Source: a virus
Length of the DNA stretch: 27,715 nt
Reading direction: 5' to 3' (one strand)
IMG/VR virus record: IMGVR_UViG_3300007735_000565
Coordinates: 1-27,715 of that record
Both the position numbers and the translations under genes were made by a program. Below are positions 12,658 through 20,223 of the stretch, one piece after another. A model generated the notes under the pieces. That model ran no database searches. It was not told the DNA's origin and worked only from the letters and a program-made list of their open reading frames with translations. Each line of letters starts with the position of its first letter. The first letter of the stretch is position 1.

Positions 12658-14773
12658 ACTCGATGAGGTATATAAAGATTCTGGTTTGGGCAAATGGTTT
12701 CACGACGAATCTGCCAATTCAGAACCCGGCTGGGACAGATATGACTCATCGGGAAAAAGAGTCGGTAAATGCGGAGATGCCAAGGAAGGTGAGGCCTATT
12801 CTGCTTGTTTATCAAAACAAAAAGCAAACAAATTAGGTAAAAAAGGTATTTCGTCGTTTGTCAAAAGAAAAAGAAAAGCTCAGAAAAAGGCTGGATATGA
12901 CGAAAAAGGCGAAGGCGGTAAAGGCCGAAAGCCTGTCTATGTCGAGACCGGGGCAGCAAAGAAAAAGAAGATGAACGAAGAAACAATAATTCCAGACGAA
13001 TTAATGGACATAAATAAAAAGACGAAAGCCAACACACCCGGTCAATCTATGGATATCTCAAAAAGAAACAAAAAATATAAGACTCCTCCCTGTGAAATGG
13101 ACAAGAAGATTGTCGAAATGAAAACTCCAGTCGGAGTCGTAATTCACTCTGTTGGCAAGCTTGCCAGACAGCTGAATGTGGGGGATGTTTATTACAAGAA
13201 TGCAACCACTCCCGTAGAAGTCCAAGAAATATCTTATCACCGGGATGGCACTTTGAAGTTGATTGTTGAATCCATGGGGCTTGATCGCGGCCTTGAAACA
13301 ATCGAAGAATGCTCTGGCGATGAAATGGTTGCCGTCTTCTTTGAATCAGAAAATAAGTACTTCCAAGAAAATAGCTGGGGTTTCCTTGAAGAAGCTGCCG
13401 AACACAAAGGCAAAAAAGTCAAACTAAATAAGCCAATGCGTGGCGATGTCAAGAAGTATAAGGTCTATGTCAAGAACGACAAGGGAAATGTCGTAAAGGT
13501 TGAGTTTGGCGATCCAAACATGGAAATCAAAAGAGATAATCCAGCCAGAAGAAAGAACTTCCGCGCACGCCACAATTGCGATAATCCCGGTCCCATCTGG
13601 AAGGCTAGATACTGGGCTTGTAGATTCTGGAGCAAGAGAAGCGTTTCTTCTCTTCTTTCGGAAGAAGCTCTTTCATATGGAGTTCTTTTGGAAAAGAACT
13701 CTCCAACAGATAAGAAAAAGTGGAGTGCTTGCATTGCTCAAGCTAAACAAAAGTTTGATGTATATCCATGTGTTACAATGGATTCTCTAGCGATTACTAG
13801 AAATGGACCAGAAAGCTACCACAATCTTGTGATTGGAGATGAAATTTTATCATACAATATTCAAAATGATGAACTTGAATGGAAACCAATACTTAATCTA
13901 CATCATTTTGATGATGCTCCTATTGTTGAGATGGGCAAAGCAACCGGATTTAAGATAAAATGTACCCCTAATCACAAATGGGTAGTTAAGAGTGGTTCTG
14001 ACTATCAAAATACTGGTTTGGTGGAAACTAAGGACATCAATAAGCACATGCAACTAGTTTGTTGCTCAGAACTTAACAATTCTTCTGATTTAATTTTAGA
14101 AAATTGGTCAAAGAAAAACTCATGGACAGAAAAAGTTCTTTCTATGTCCAAAGAACAAAGAGAAATATTTTTGGCCAGTGCAATTGTTTATGATGGCCAC
14201 GATCAGGGAATCAGCACAAAGATAGAAAAACGTCATACATTTGGTTTTAGCCAGAAGAACGAAGATCATTTCTACGCTGCTATTCTCGCAGCATCCTTAA
14301 ATGGTTATCATGTTTCTTTCTCTGACAAATATCCAGAAATGAAGGCCGCTACAATCATTAGAAATAAGAAAACACACAATACCCAAAATCTAATAATTGA
14401 AGATGCTGGTACTGAAGAAGTATGGTGTCCCGAGACTGAAAATAATACATGGGTTATGATTCAAAATGGATTTGTAACCATAACAGGAAATTCAGCCTAT
14501 GCCAATGCTTGGGCTGCAAAGTGCTACAAAAAGAAGGGTGGAGGATGGAGAAAGATTTCAGAAGCCGTTGAAGGATGCGGTTGCGATTCATCTCCAGATG
14601 ACACCGAAGCAATGAACGAATATCAATTCAAGATCAATAAAGGCACAAAAATCGAAGAAACTCCCGGTGATATGATTCATCAAATGATAAATACTAAGAA
14701 GGTAAAGGATATGGAACCTCAGAATATGAGGATCAATTATCTGAAGGGAATATTTGAGGAATTCAAGAAATGA
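12647..14773 (+). CDS. Conserved phage protein with DUF5872-like domains, interrupted by an intein (708 aa precursor)
   Basis: Extein parts: residues about 8-95 contain a Cys-poor basic domain (GKWFHDESA..., GWDRYDSSGKRVGKCGD, KKAGYDEKGEGGKGRKP) that resembles DUF5872; 155-270 a beta-rich domain; 275-325 a very basic motif VEFGDPNMEIKRD ... NFRARHNCDNPG ... ARYWACRFW, familiar from T4-like phages of aquatic origin; 360-374 plus the region after the intein form WSACIAQAKQKFDVYP-SAYANAWAAKCYKKKGGG, again DUF5872-like. The intein (residues 375-615) splits the conserved VYPSAYAN stretch; splicing would leave a 467-aa protein. It follows the membrane protein with an 11-base overlap and ends in an ATGA overlap with the next gene. 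Its biochemical role is unknown; late position suggests a virion or assembly protein. Confidence 0.75.
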   Translation: MKNKLDEVYKDSGLGKWFHDESANSEPGWDRYDSSGKRVGKCGDAKEGEAYSACLSKQKANKLGKKGISSFVKRKRKAQKKAGYDEKGEGGKGRKPVYVETGAAKKKKMNEETIIPDELMDINKKTKANTPGQSMDISKRNKKYKTPPCEMDKKIVEMKTPVGVVIHSVGKLARQLNVGDVYYKNATTPVEVQEISYHRDGTLKLIVESMGLDRGLETIEECSGDEMVAVFFESENKYFQENSWGFLEEAAEHKGKKVKLNKPMRGDVKKYKVYVKNDKGNVVKVEFGDPNMEIKRDNPARRKNFRARHNCDNPGPIWKARYWACRFWSKRSVSSLLSEEALSYGVLLEKNSPTDKKKWSACIAQAKQKFDVYPCVTMDSLAITRNGPESYHNLVIGDEILSYNIQNDELEWKPILNLHHFDDAPIVEMGKATGFKIKCTPNHKWVVKSGSDYQNTGLVETKDINKHMQLVCCSELNNSSDLILENWSKKNSWTEKVLSMSKEQREIFLASAIVYDGHDQGISTKIEKRHTFGFSQKNEDHFYAAILAASLNGYHVSFSDKYPEMKAATIIRNKKTHNTQNLIIEDAGTEEVWCPETENNTWVMIQNGFVTITGNSAYANAWAAKCYKKKGGGWRKISEAVEGCGCDSSPDDTEAMNEYQFKINKGTKIEETPGDMIHQMINTKKVKDMEPQNMRINYLKGIFEEFKK
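13769..14491 (+). other. Intein (241 aa) with degenerate LAGLIDADG domain
   Basis: The intein begins at Cys375 (block A: C-V-T-M-D-S-L-A-I-T) and includes block B (KCTPNHKWVV, with the T..H pair), a middle domain with one LAGLIDADG-like motif (LASAIVYDG, residues 509-517, catalytic-type Asp kept), block F (EVWCPETENNTWVMIQNG) and ends VTITGN before Ser616. The last residue is Asn as required; the penultimate residue is Gly, not the usual His, which occurs in several phage inteins. Only one LAGLIDADG motif is seen and the domain is short, so endonuclease activity is doubtful. The insertion site is VYP^SAYAN. Confidence 0.88.
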
Positions 14774-15255
14774 AATTTAAAGATCTAACACAAAAACTTT
14801 TCGAAAACGAAGACTATTTCGCTGGTGGCCTCGGTCAACCCGGCGAACCCACAAGAACCACAAGATCTGCCGTTTCAGATTTTGGAGCCTTTAGAATTGA
14901 AAACGGGGAACAATTTGAAAGAGTAAATGCGTTCCTCAATGCTTTCGGATCAAGAGACTATATTGATCCAAAGGGTGCAATCGCTCTTCTAAGAGCAAAA
15001 TTGAATCTTGTAGGTATTGATTTTAACTTTACCATGCAGACTCCACTAAATGTTGGTGAAAATGTTTTCCCAATTACAAGATATGGTGGAACATTTGGAA
15101 CCTCACCTGAGCATGATCTTCTCAAAGATGGATTCTTAATGACCGATGGTATCAAGGAATTCAATGGTGGCGTGGGTATGGATCTTCATATTAATGTTTC
15201 GAAGAATAAGAGAAAACTTTATGTCCTTGATATCTTCCTCGCACCCAATGCATGA
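14770..15255 (+). CDS. Hypothetical late protein (161 aa)
   Basis: The ATG overlaps the TGA of the intein-containing gene (ATGA), and GAGGA lies nine bases upstream. The first dozen residues (MKFKDLTQKLFE) are a basic/amphipathic peptide ending in L-x-E, then a flexible Gly/Pro/Thr region (18-36), and a beta-rich domain from about 37 to the end that closes in LYVLDIFLAP. The pattern looks like a small folded structural or chaperone-like subunit; I do not recognise it. The N-terminus resembles that of the gene at 7527. The following gene starts inside its last codons. Confidence 0.65.
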   Translation: MKFKDLTQKLFENEDYFAGGLGQPGEPTRTTRSAVSDFGAFRIENGEQFERVNAFLNAFGSRDYIDPKGAIALLRAKLNLVGIDFNFTMQTPLNVGENVFPITRYGGTFGTSPEHDLLKDGFLMTDGIKEFNGGVGMDLHINVSKNKRKLYVLDIFLAPNA

Positions 15256-15631
15256 TGGTGAAGTGCTCAATCAAATAAATTTTGAGCAATACGCTAAAGA
15301 AAAATATAATAACCCATCATGCATCAGCAAAGACGAGTTCTTTGATGATTTGCGAAGAATTAAGTACATTAAAAGATTATTTGGTAAATTCGAATTTGAA
15401 AAAGAACTCAAGATTACCCTCATAAGAAATCACCTTATCATTTTATCAAATGTATTTGGAAAAGAGCCATCCGCCAAGATGCTCTTTTTTAAATTGGATA
15501 AAAAATATCATTCATTCCTTAAAAGTTTTTTAGTAGATCTCGATTTACTCCCAAAATTTATTTCAGAAGTAAATATTCAAACCATTCCAACAGACCCAAG
15601 AATAGACAGGTTGCTTAAAACAAATGAGTAA
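15248..15631 (+). CDS. Conserved T4-type phage protein of unknown function (127 aa)
   Basis: The start was set at ATG 15248, overlapping the preceding stop by 8 bases; longer in-frame extensions would lie wholly within the neighbour. The protein is helical and contains FFDDLRRIKYIKRLFGKFEFE and then a hydrophobic helix LITLI-like stretch (residues about 58-78, LIRNHLIILSNVF), and it ends in a short charged tail. The pattern of a conserved DDLRRIKYIKRLF followed by RNHLIIL... is, from memory, found in many marine T4-like phages without a function. No Shine-Dalgarno is seen, so coupling to the gene before it is likely. It is not an enzyme by any visible motif. Confidence 0.65.
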   Translation: MHDGEVLNQINFEQYAKEKYNNPSCISKDEFFDDLRRIKYIKRLFGKFEFEKELKITLIRNHLIILSNVFGKEPSAKMLFFKLDKKYHSFLKSFLVDLDLLPKFISEVNIQTIPTDPRIDRLLKTNE

Positions 15632-16154
15632 TTATATGTCAGCAAGTGCGTATGTTCGTCCGTTCACGATGTACAAATTCGTGCAGATGATCAATTCAGA
15701 TTACACATCATTAGATCTTTACCGCAAAGGTATCATAGACAACGATGGAAACTTTTTAATACCCCCAGAAGTTGCTATTGATGAAAAAAATGCTGATCCT
15801 CTGGAGGTGATTATAGTAAAGATTAAATATTATTTTGACATGGTCCCCGATCCAAAATTTCAAGCCCAGTATGGGAATTTCTTATCCCTTCTTAATCTAT
15901 TCCTTGCAGAATCAAAAAATTACAATCTAACTAACGATGACGCGATGTATCTTCTTGAGGATACATTTATGAAGAAAAATATTTCCATCAGAGCCTTATT
16001 GAAAGAAGAAGGTGAAGGTGGTGGAGTACCAGCAAACTCAGTTAGTGGGGGTGGTATTCAGGGATTAGGATATCCCCCAGAAACAGATGAAATAGCCGTT
16101 CCTGCTAGAAACAAACTTACTATGCTTCGTAGAAAAAAGCGTAGAAAAGTATAA
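15624..16154 (+). CDS. Conserved late protein of unknown function (176 aa)
   Basis: The ATG at 15624 overlaps the TAA of the previous gene (ATGAGTAA); a second ATG at 15636 is a possible alternative. A folded N-terminal part (residues about 8-125) includes VRPFTMYKFVQMINSDYTS, the IIDNDGNFLIPPE loop and two helices (EVIIVKIKYYFDMVPD, LSLLNLFLAESKNY). A Gly/Ser/Pro linker with GGGVPANSVSGGG (about 131-150) leads to a strongly basic tail (RRKKRRKV), which may touch DNA or the capsid interior. The stop codon TAA is embedded in the late octamer of the next gene. I do not know the family's function. Confidence 0.65.
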   Translation: MSNYMSASAYVRPFTMYKFVQMINSDYTSLDLYRKGIIDNDGNFLIPPEVAIDEKNADPLEVIIVKIKYYFDMVPDPKFQAQYGNFLSLLNLFLAESKNYNLTNDDAMYLLEDTFMKKNISIRALLKEEGEGGGVPANSVSGGGIQGLGYPPETDEIAVPARNKLTMLRRKKRRKV

Positions 16155-16157
16155 ATA
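16150..16157 (+). promoter_or_regulatory. T4-type late promoter (TATAAATA), five bases before ATG
   Basis: Exact late octamer, spacer CTAGT, ATG at 16163. The octamer contains the TAA stop of the preceding gene, so no room is left for a leader. The predicted start of transcription is the A of the ATG; there is no Shine-Dalgarno. Confidence 0.8.
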
Positions 16158-16162
16158 CTAGT

Positions 16163-18919
16163 ATGGATTATAAATCACATCGTTCTTTAATTAACGCTGC
16201 TATACTCACAAAAAGAAGATCCTTGCTTACAGAGCAAGAAGCTATGCTAACTGGTTCTGGTGGTAGGCCAAATCCATTGCTTGATCCCAGAGCAGCACAA
16301 CAGACTCAAGAACGAAGTGTGCAACTAGAAAAGGCAAGAAAAGATATTCTTGCCGCGAAAGAACAGGCTGAAATTGAAGAAGATCTCCTCAACATGTATG
16401 CTGATGAGGGAAGAGCTAAACGTGCATATGCGATTGGATTGGGTACTCCTTATGATGGCGCACCACCCCTTCCCGGAGAACTAACTCGCGGCGAAGAGCT
16501 ATTAATCAATAATTTGAGAACACAAGTGGCTGCGGCTGAAGACACTGGTCGAAAGGACATGTATATTGAAAAAGAAATGGCTCAATTAACTCCTTTAGTC
16601 TTGGCTTCAAAACTTGAATTTGATAAAAGATCAAGAGCAAAGACTCCACCAAAAGCAAGTGCGGCTAAAGCTCAACTAAAAGCTGGTGAAAGTATTGAAC
16701 AAATCGCAGGAGAAAATTTAAAATTTACAGATCCAGATAATTATATGCGTCAGGCAGCAGCAATAAATCCTGACTTGCTAGATGATTCATTTTTAGATGA
16801 TGTATTAGCATCCTTACCAGATACAGGCAAAGATAAACAATTAAAAACTGAAGTTGCAAAATATAAGGATCAATTAAAGGCTCGCAGATCAGCAAATAGA
16901 GAATATCAACTTGATCAATTGATTAGTGGCATTATAGAACCCCGCGATGAAGGTAGAATATCTGATCGATATAAAACTTCTCAGGGTGATATTCAACAGC
17001 CAAAAGCTATTTCAGTAGATCGATATATCAACGCCGATTCTATGAAAAAGGACTTTAGGGTTGAAGCTGGAATAGATCCGATTCCCGGTGGTAAAAGGGC
17101 TAAAGCACCCGCATCGGGATCTATGTACGAAAGATATAGACAATTAGAAGATCAACTTAAACAGGCTGGATTCGTTGTACAAGATGTAGATGCAGCTGGT
17201 TTAGCTCAGGTTAGACCGGGAACAGCTATCGATCCTAGAATTAGGGCTTTGGCTGACAGTCAATTTAGAGAGATGCAAGAAATTTACAAAGCACATAAAA
17301 AGGCAAAGATAAGACAAGTACTTGAGCCAATTTTTGATGCTGCATATGGTGATGTCACTCAACTTGCACGGCAATTTGGAAATCCAAAATTATTAGATCC
17401 AGATATTGCTAGACAAGGCAGACCCGCTCTAATGGGTGATCCAGCAGAAGCAGCTGCTGATGTTGTAAGAAGAAAAATGATTGATCAGTTGCAATTCAAT
17501 GAAACTGGATCATCACCACTTTTGAAAACTTTTGCTGATTTAGATACTACTTATAAATCAACCGATCCTGCTGTCATCAGAGAGAGACAAAAAGAAGCAT
17601 TAGGAATTCTAGATGAAAAAGAATATTTTAATGCAGAATTTGAATATGATCCTGCCAAGAATGAATATAAAGTCAAAAGAGTAAGGGGATCGACTGAGCT
17701 TACTCCACTTCAGCAAGTAAGACAACTTTCTCAAATTGGATCGGGTTATGAATTTGATGTTGCTCAAAATAAATGGAGGGTAAGACCAGCCACAATTACA
17801 ACTCTTGAGACAAGTGCTGCACAAGGTACTTTAACAAGAGCATTATCAGTTGAAGAAATGATTGATTCTGGGGTTTTAAGATTTGACAGATCTGCTGGTA
17901 GATTTGCCTTTGCTGATTCTGCAAGACCTCTTTCTCCATTGGGCAAAGAAATGAAATTAGATGCTCCAGCAGCAACCCCAGAACACGCTGAATTGTTAGC
18001 TAGAGCAAGAGAGTTGTATGGAGAAGCACCTGAAATAACTTCTGCATATAAAAGAGATGCAAAACTCTTAAAAGTTGGTAAAGGTGTATTTGACGTTGCT
18101 AAGATTGTAGGTGCAAATCTAGGATCAGATTACGCTATGGAGAAAGTGGGGGAATGGTCCATATTTGGATTCGATCCAAATAGCCCAAACCAAGCTGTTA
18201 GAGATGTAGCTCAAAGTGCTACTTCATATGGAACTGCTGGTACTTTAGCAAGTATGATGGAGCGTGGAGGTACATTTAAAGGTAATATATTAAGAGGCGG
18301 GTTGCCTAGCGCGGCTCAGGGATTGGCAATAGATTTTATTTCTAAAGGACTTGGTACTGACACATCAGCTACAACCAATTTAGTCGGTGCTGGAGTTGGT
18401 ATGGCAGCAACTCCATTTTCTATTAGAGCATCGCAGCAACTAGCTAGAATGCCGGGGTTATATCCTAAAATGGCAGCAGCAGCATTAGCAATTCCAACAG
18501 CTGCTGAAGCTGGCGTACATCTCATAGGATCTATGTTCCAACCTCCAAAAATGCAAGGTAGTTTGAAAGAATTCTACGAATCAGCTAAAAATCTTTCAAA
18601 AGAACAGCAAGATCGATTGAGAGCTGATACAGAAAGATTACTAAAACAACCAAAAATGCCAGCTCAAGTAAGACCATCAGGTGATTTAACTTCATACCAG
18701 AAACAGTTTTACGATGAATTAGAAGAAGCTGGTCTTTTAGGTAGAGAACTAACATCAGAAACTGACATACAAAAATCAGCCATAATTGCTGGTAGAGCGA
18801 GATTAGCATACTTAGAAGCTATGCAGAAAGCAGCTAGAGAACAATTAGAGAAAGCTCAGATAAAGCCTTCATCACCAGTCGTTCCACCTTCACCGATTAA
18901 CCCACCAACGGTTAGGTAA
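16163..18919 (+). CDS. Very large late protein (918 aa), probable virion or injected protein
   Basis: Mostly helical and charged, built from Ala/Gln/Lys/Glu-rich segments, with long regions (about 30-180 and 190-300) that look like extended helices. From about 640 to 810 the composition changes to Gly/Ala/Ser with several weakly hydrophobic stretches (for example LVGAGVGMAATPF, MAAAALAIPTAAEAGVHLIGSMF), typical of proteins that insert into or cross a membrane. The C-terminus is a Pro-rich tail. No catalytic motif is visible. Size, late promoter and glycine-rich segment would fit an ejected protein that helps DNA cross the envelope, or a tape-measure-like part, but this is inference. Its stop converges on the RuvC-like gene with an 8-base overlap and no terminator between. 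Confidence 0.7.
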   Translation: MDYKSHRSLINAAILTKRRSLLTEQEAMLTGSGGRPNPLLDPRAAQQTQERSVQLEKARKDILAAKEQAEIEEDLLNMYADEGRAKRAYAIGLGTPYDGAPPLPGELTRGEELLINNLRTQVAAAEDTGRKDMYIEKEMAQLTPLVLASKLEFDKRSRAKTPPKASAAKAQLKAGESIEQIAGENLKFTDPDNYMRQAAAINPDLLDDSFLDDVLASLPDTGKDKQLKTEVAKYKDQLKARRSANREYQLDQLISGIIEPRDEGRISDRYKTSQGDIQQPKAISVDRYINADSMKKDFRVEAGIDPIPGGKRAKAPASGSMYERYRQLEDQLKQAGFVVQDVDAAGLAQVRPGTAIDPRIRALADSQFREMQEIYKAHKKAKIRQVLEPIFDAAYGDVTQLARQFGNPKLLDPDIARQGRPALMGDPAEAAADVVRRKMIDQLQFNETGSSPLLKTFADLDTTYKSTDPAVIRERQKEALGILDEKEYFNAEFEYDPAKNEYKVKRVRGSTELTPLQQVRQLSQIGSGYEFDVAQNKWRVRPATITTLETSAAQGTLTRALSVEEMIDSGVLRFDRSAGRFAFADSARPLSPLGKEMKLDAPAATPEHAELLARARELYGEAPEITSAYKRDAKLLKVGKGVFDVAKIVGANLGSDYAMEKVGEWSIFGFDPNSPNQAVRDVAQSATSYGTAGTLASMMERGGTFKGNILRGGLPSAAQGLAIDFISKGLGTDTSATTNLVGAGVGMAATPFSIRASQQLARMPGLYPKMAAAALAIPTAAEAGVHLIGSMFQPPKMQGSLKEFYESAKNLSKEQQDRLRADTERLLKQPKMPAQVRPSGDLTSYQKQFYDELEEAGLLGRELTSETDIQKSAIIAGRARLAYLEAMQKAAREQLEKAQIKPSSPVVPPSPINPPTVR

Positions 18920-19472
18920 TCATACTTTTATATAAGTGCTTACAGATATAATACGAATCGACCACATCACTAACCGGATTGGTCGATTCGTCTTTTCCGG
19001 GAGTAATGATTCCTTTGATATCAGCAGCCGTTTCCATTAAAAAGAACTTGTACATGTTATTCTTATCTGAGTTACCTTTACCTGTTGCGAACTTCTTAAC
19101 AACGGTAGGCTGTACAACTTCGATTGGAATGGCTTTTTGATACAGTTTATATTTCAATATACCAGTATTTTCTGCTATATGAAATACTCTTCCTTTAGCA
19201 TTATAAGCATAATCTTCAATTGCAACCATATCACATCCAATTAACAAATCAACCGCCCAATCTGAAATGCTATCGTACCTCTGGCAACTGCTATCGTATT
19301 TTGGAAAAAGCTCGCCGCGAATGTTATTATAAAATACATCAGCGTATTTTTTGATGTCTGTCAAAAAGAAAAACATGCAATCTTCAAATTTAAATACCTT
19401 CTTTTTATTGAAGTCATTATAGATGCAAATGCACGGACACGTTAAAGAATAATCAATTCCGGCTACAATCAT
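18912..19472 (-). CDS. RuvC-like Holliday junction resolvase (186 aa)
   Basis: RNase H-fold nuclease of the RuvC type. Acidic motifs in order: GIDYSLTCP (D7), VAIEDYAYNAKG (E at about residue 82), and a C-terminal SDVVDSYYICKH (Asp in a helix). The K-rich helix in the middle (VVQPTVVKKFATGKGNSDK) is the typical DNA-contacting segment of phage RuvC-like enzymes. It would cut four-way or branched DNA before packaging, a role T4 gives to endonuclease VII. The gene lies just beyond the nrdJ terminator, so it needs its own promoter; a weak late-like CCTAAATA four bases before the ATG is the only candidate, and no Shine-Dalgarno is seen. It overlaps the convergent 918-aa gene by 8 bases. Confidence 0.85.
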   Translation of the reverse strand: MIVAGIDYSLTCPCICIYNDFNKKKVFKFEDCMFFFLTDIKKYADVFYNNIRGELFPKYDSSCQRYDSISDWAVDLLIGCDMVAIEDYAYNAKGRVFHIAENTGILKYKLYQKAIPIEVVQPTVVKKFATGKGNSDKNNMYKFFLMETAADIKGIITPGKDESTNPVSDVVDSYYICKHLYKSMIT

Positions 19473-19485
19473 ATACTATTTAGGC

Positions 19486-19521
19486 AAAAAAGCGACCCTA
19501 TCGTTTTACCGATAGGGTCGC
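19486..19521 (-). terminator. Intrinsic terminator after nrdJ
   Basis: A perfect 12-bp stem (19492-19503 with 19510-19521, GCGACCCTATCG) and a six-base loop are followed on the minus strand by six T residues (complement of 19486-19491). This is a textbook rho-independent terminator, placed 24 bases after the nrdJ stop at 19546, ending the long replication transcript before the RuvC-like gene. Confidence 0.95.
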
Positions 19522-19545
19522 CAGTGCGTAATATTAAATTGTAAT

Positions 19546-20223
19546 TTATTTAGTCAAATCTACTAGCTCACATGAGCCAGCAGTGCAACTGAATGTTTGT
19601 GTGCCAGTGGTGTTGTCTTCCTTTTCATACTTAGACAGTTCTGACCAATCCACTGTTGATGGAATCTTATTCAAAAGTGCCTCGTATTGCTCTCTAGTGC
19701 AATCTTCATAGGGAGCCTGACGATAAGTATGATCTGAGTGCGGAAGGAACGAAATACCGCTGATCTCATCGAAGTGAGAATATACCCACGCCCCGACTTC
19801 CATCCACTCCTCATCACGAACAGTGATGGTAACGCTTGGCTTATGTTCGCACCAGTACTGTTGATATGTTAGCCAGAGTTGCAACTGCTCAAGAGCGGTC
19901 ATGTCATTACGAGTAATGCAATGTTCAGGAGACTTCATGGGGAATGAGAAGACCATAGTATGGTTTGGCTTCATTACGCATGGCTCGGCAGGGAATCCCT
20001 TGTCAATCATAAACTGGCAGATTGGGTCCTTACGGTCAGCGCGAACACGACGAATGTAATAACTAGCGTGACGAGCATGAATACCCGAAGCAGCATCCAC
20101 AAGTTGCGAAACTGTATTGTGAGAAATCCATCCGTTGGATAGTTGATATGAGTGAGTACCCTCTACCTCTATATCGACCATAAATTCGGGTGAAAGTTTT
20201 TTAATTGATTTTATTTTTACCAT
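19546..20223 (-). CDS. nrdJ: Ribonucleotide reductase NrdJ, C-terminal half with split-intein C-fragment
   Basis: The first 36 residues are a split-intein C-fragment: MVKIKSIKKLSPEFMVDIEV... (block F) ending GWISHN before Thr37. The remaining 189 residues are the C-terminal part of a class II (adenosylcobalamin-dependent) ribonucleotide reductase, beginning TVSQLVDAASGIHARHA and ending with the redox pair FSCTAGSCELVD (C-x4-C), which re-reduces the active site. It needs trans-splicing with the N-half (20808-22571) to be active. The start at 20223 is supported by AAAGGTG upstream. It begins inside the end of the HNH gene (23-base overlap) and is followed by a strong terminator. Out of frame with the N-half, so it cannot be read as one protein. 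Confidence 0.93.
   Translation of the reverse strand: MVKIKSIKKLSPEFMVDIEVEGTHSYQLSNGWISHNTVSQLVDAASGIHARHASYYIRRVRADRKDPICQFMIDKGFPAEPCVMKPNHTMVFSFPMKSPEHCITRNDMTALEQLQLWLTYQQYWCEHKPSVTITVRDEEWMEVGAWVYSHFDEISGISFLPHSDHTYRQAPYEDCTREQYEALLNKIPSTVDWSELSKYEKEDNTTGTQTFSCTAGSCELVDLTK
20116..20223 (-). other. Split intein C-fragment (36 aa)
   Basis: Residues 1-36 of the nrdJ C-half gene: a short block F strand pair followed by the block G end S-H-N, with Asn36 as cleavage residue, His35 as penultimate residue and Thr37 as the +1 nucleophile. This is the normal size of natural IntC pieces. Confidence 0.9.

Noticed and set aside
17551-17558. TATAAATC-like sites within genes considered as late promoters
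   Set aside because: One base off consensus, inside the 918-residue gene, with no start codon at a suitable distance.
18905-18960. Terminator between the convergent 918-residue and RuvC-like genes
   Set aside because: The coding regions overlap by 8 bases and I see no stem followed by T residues.
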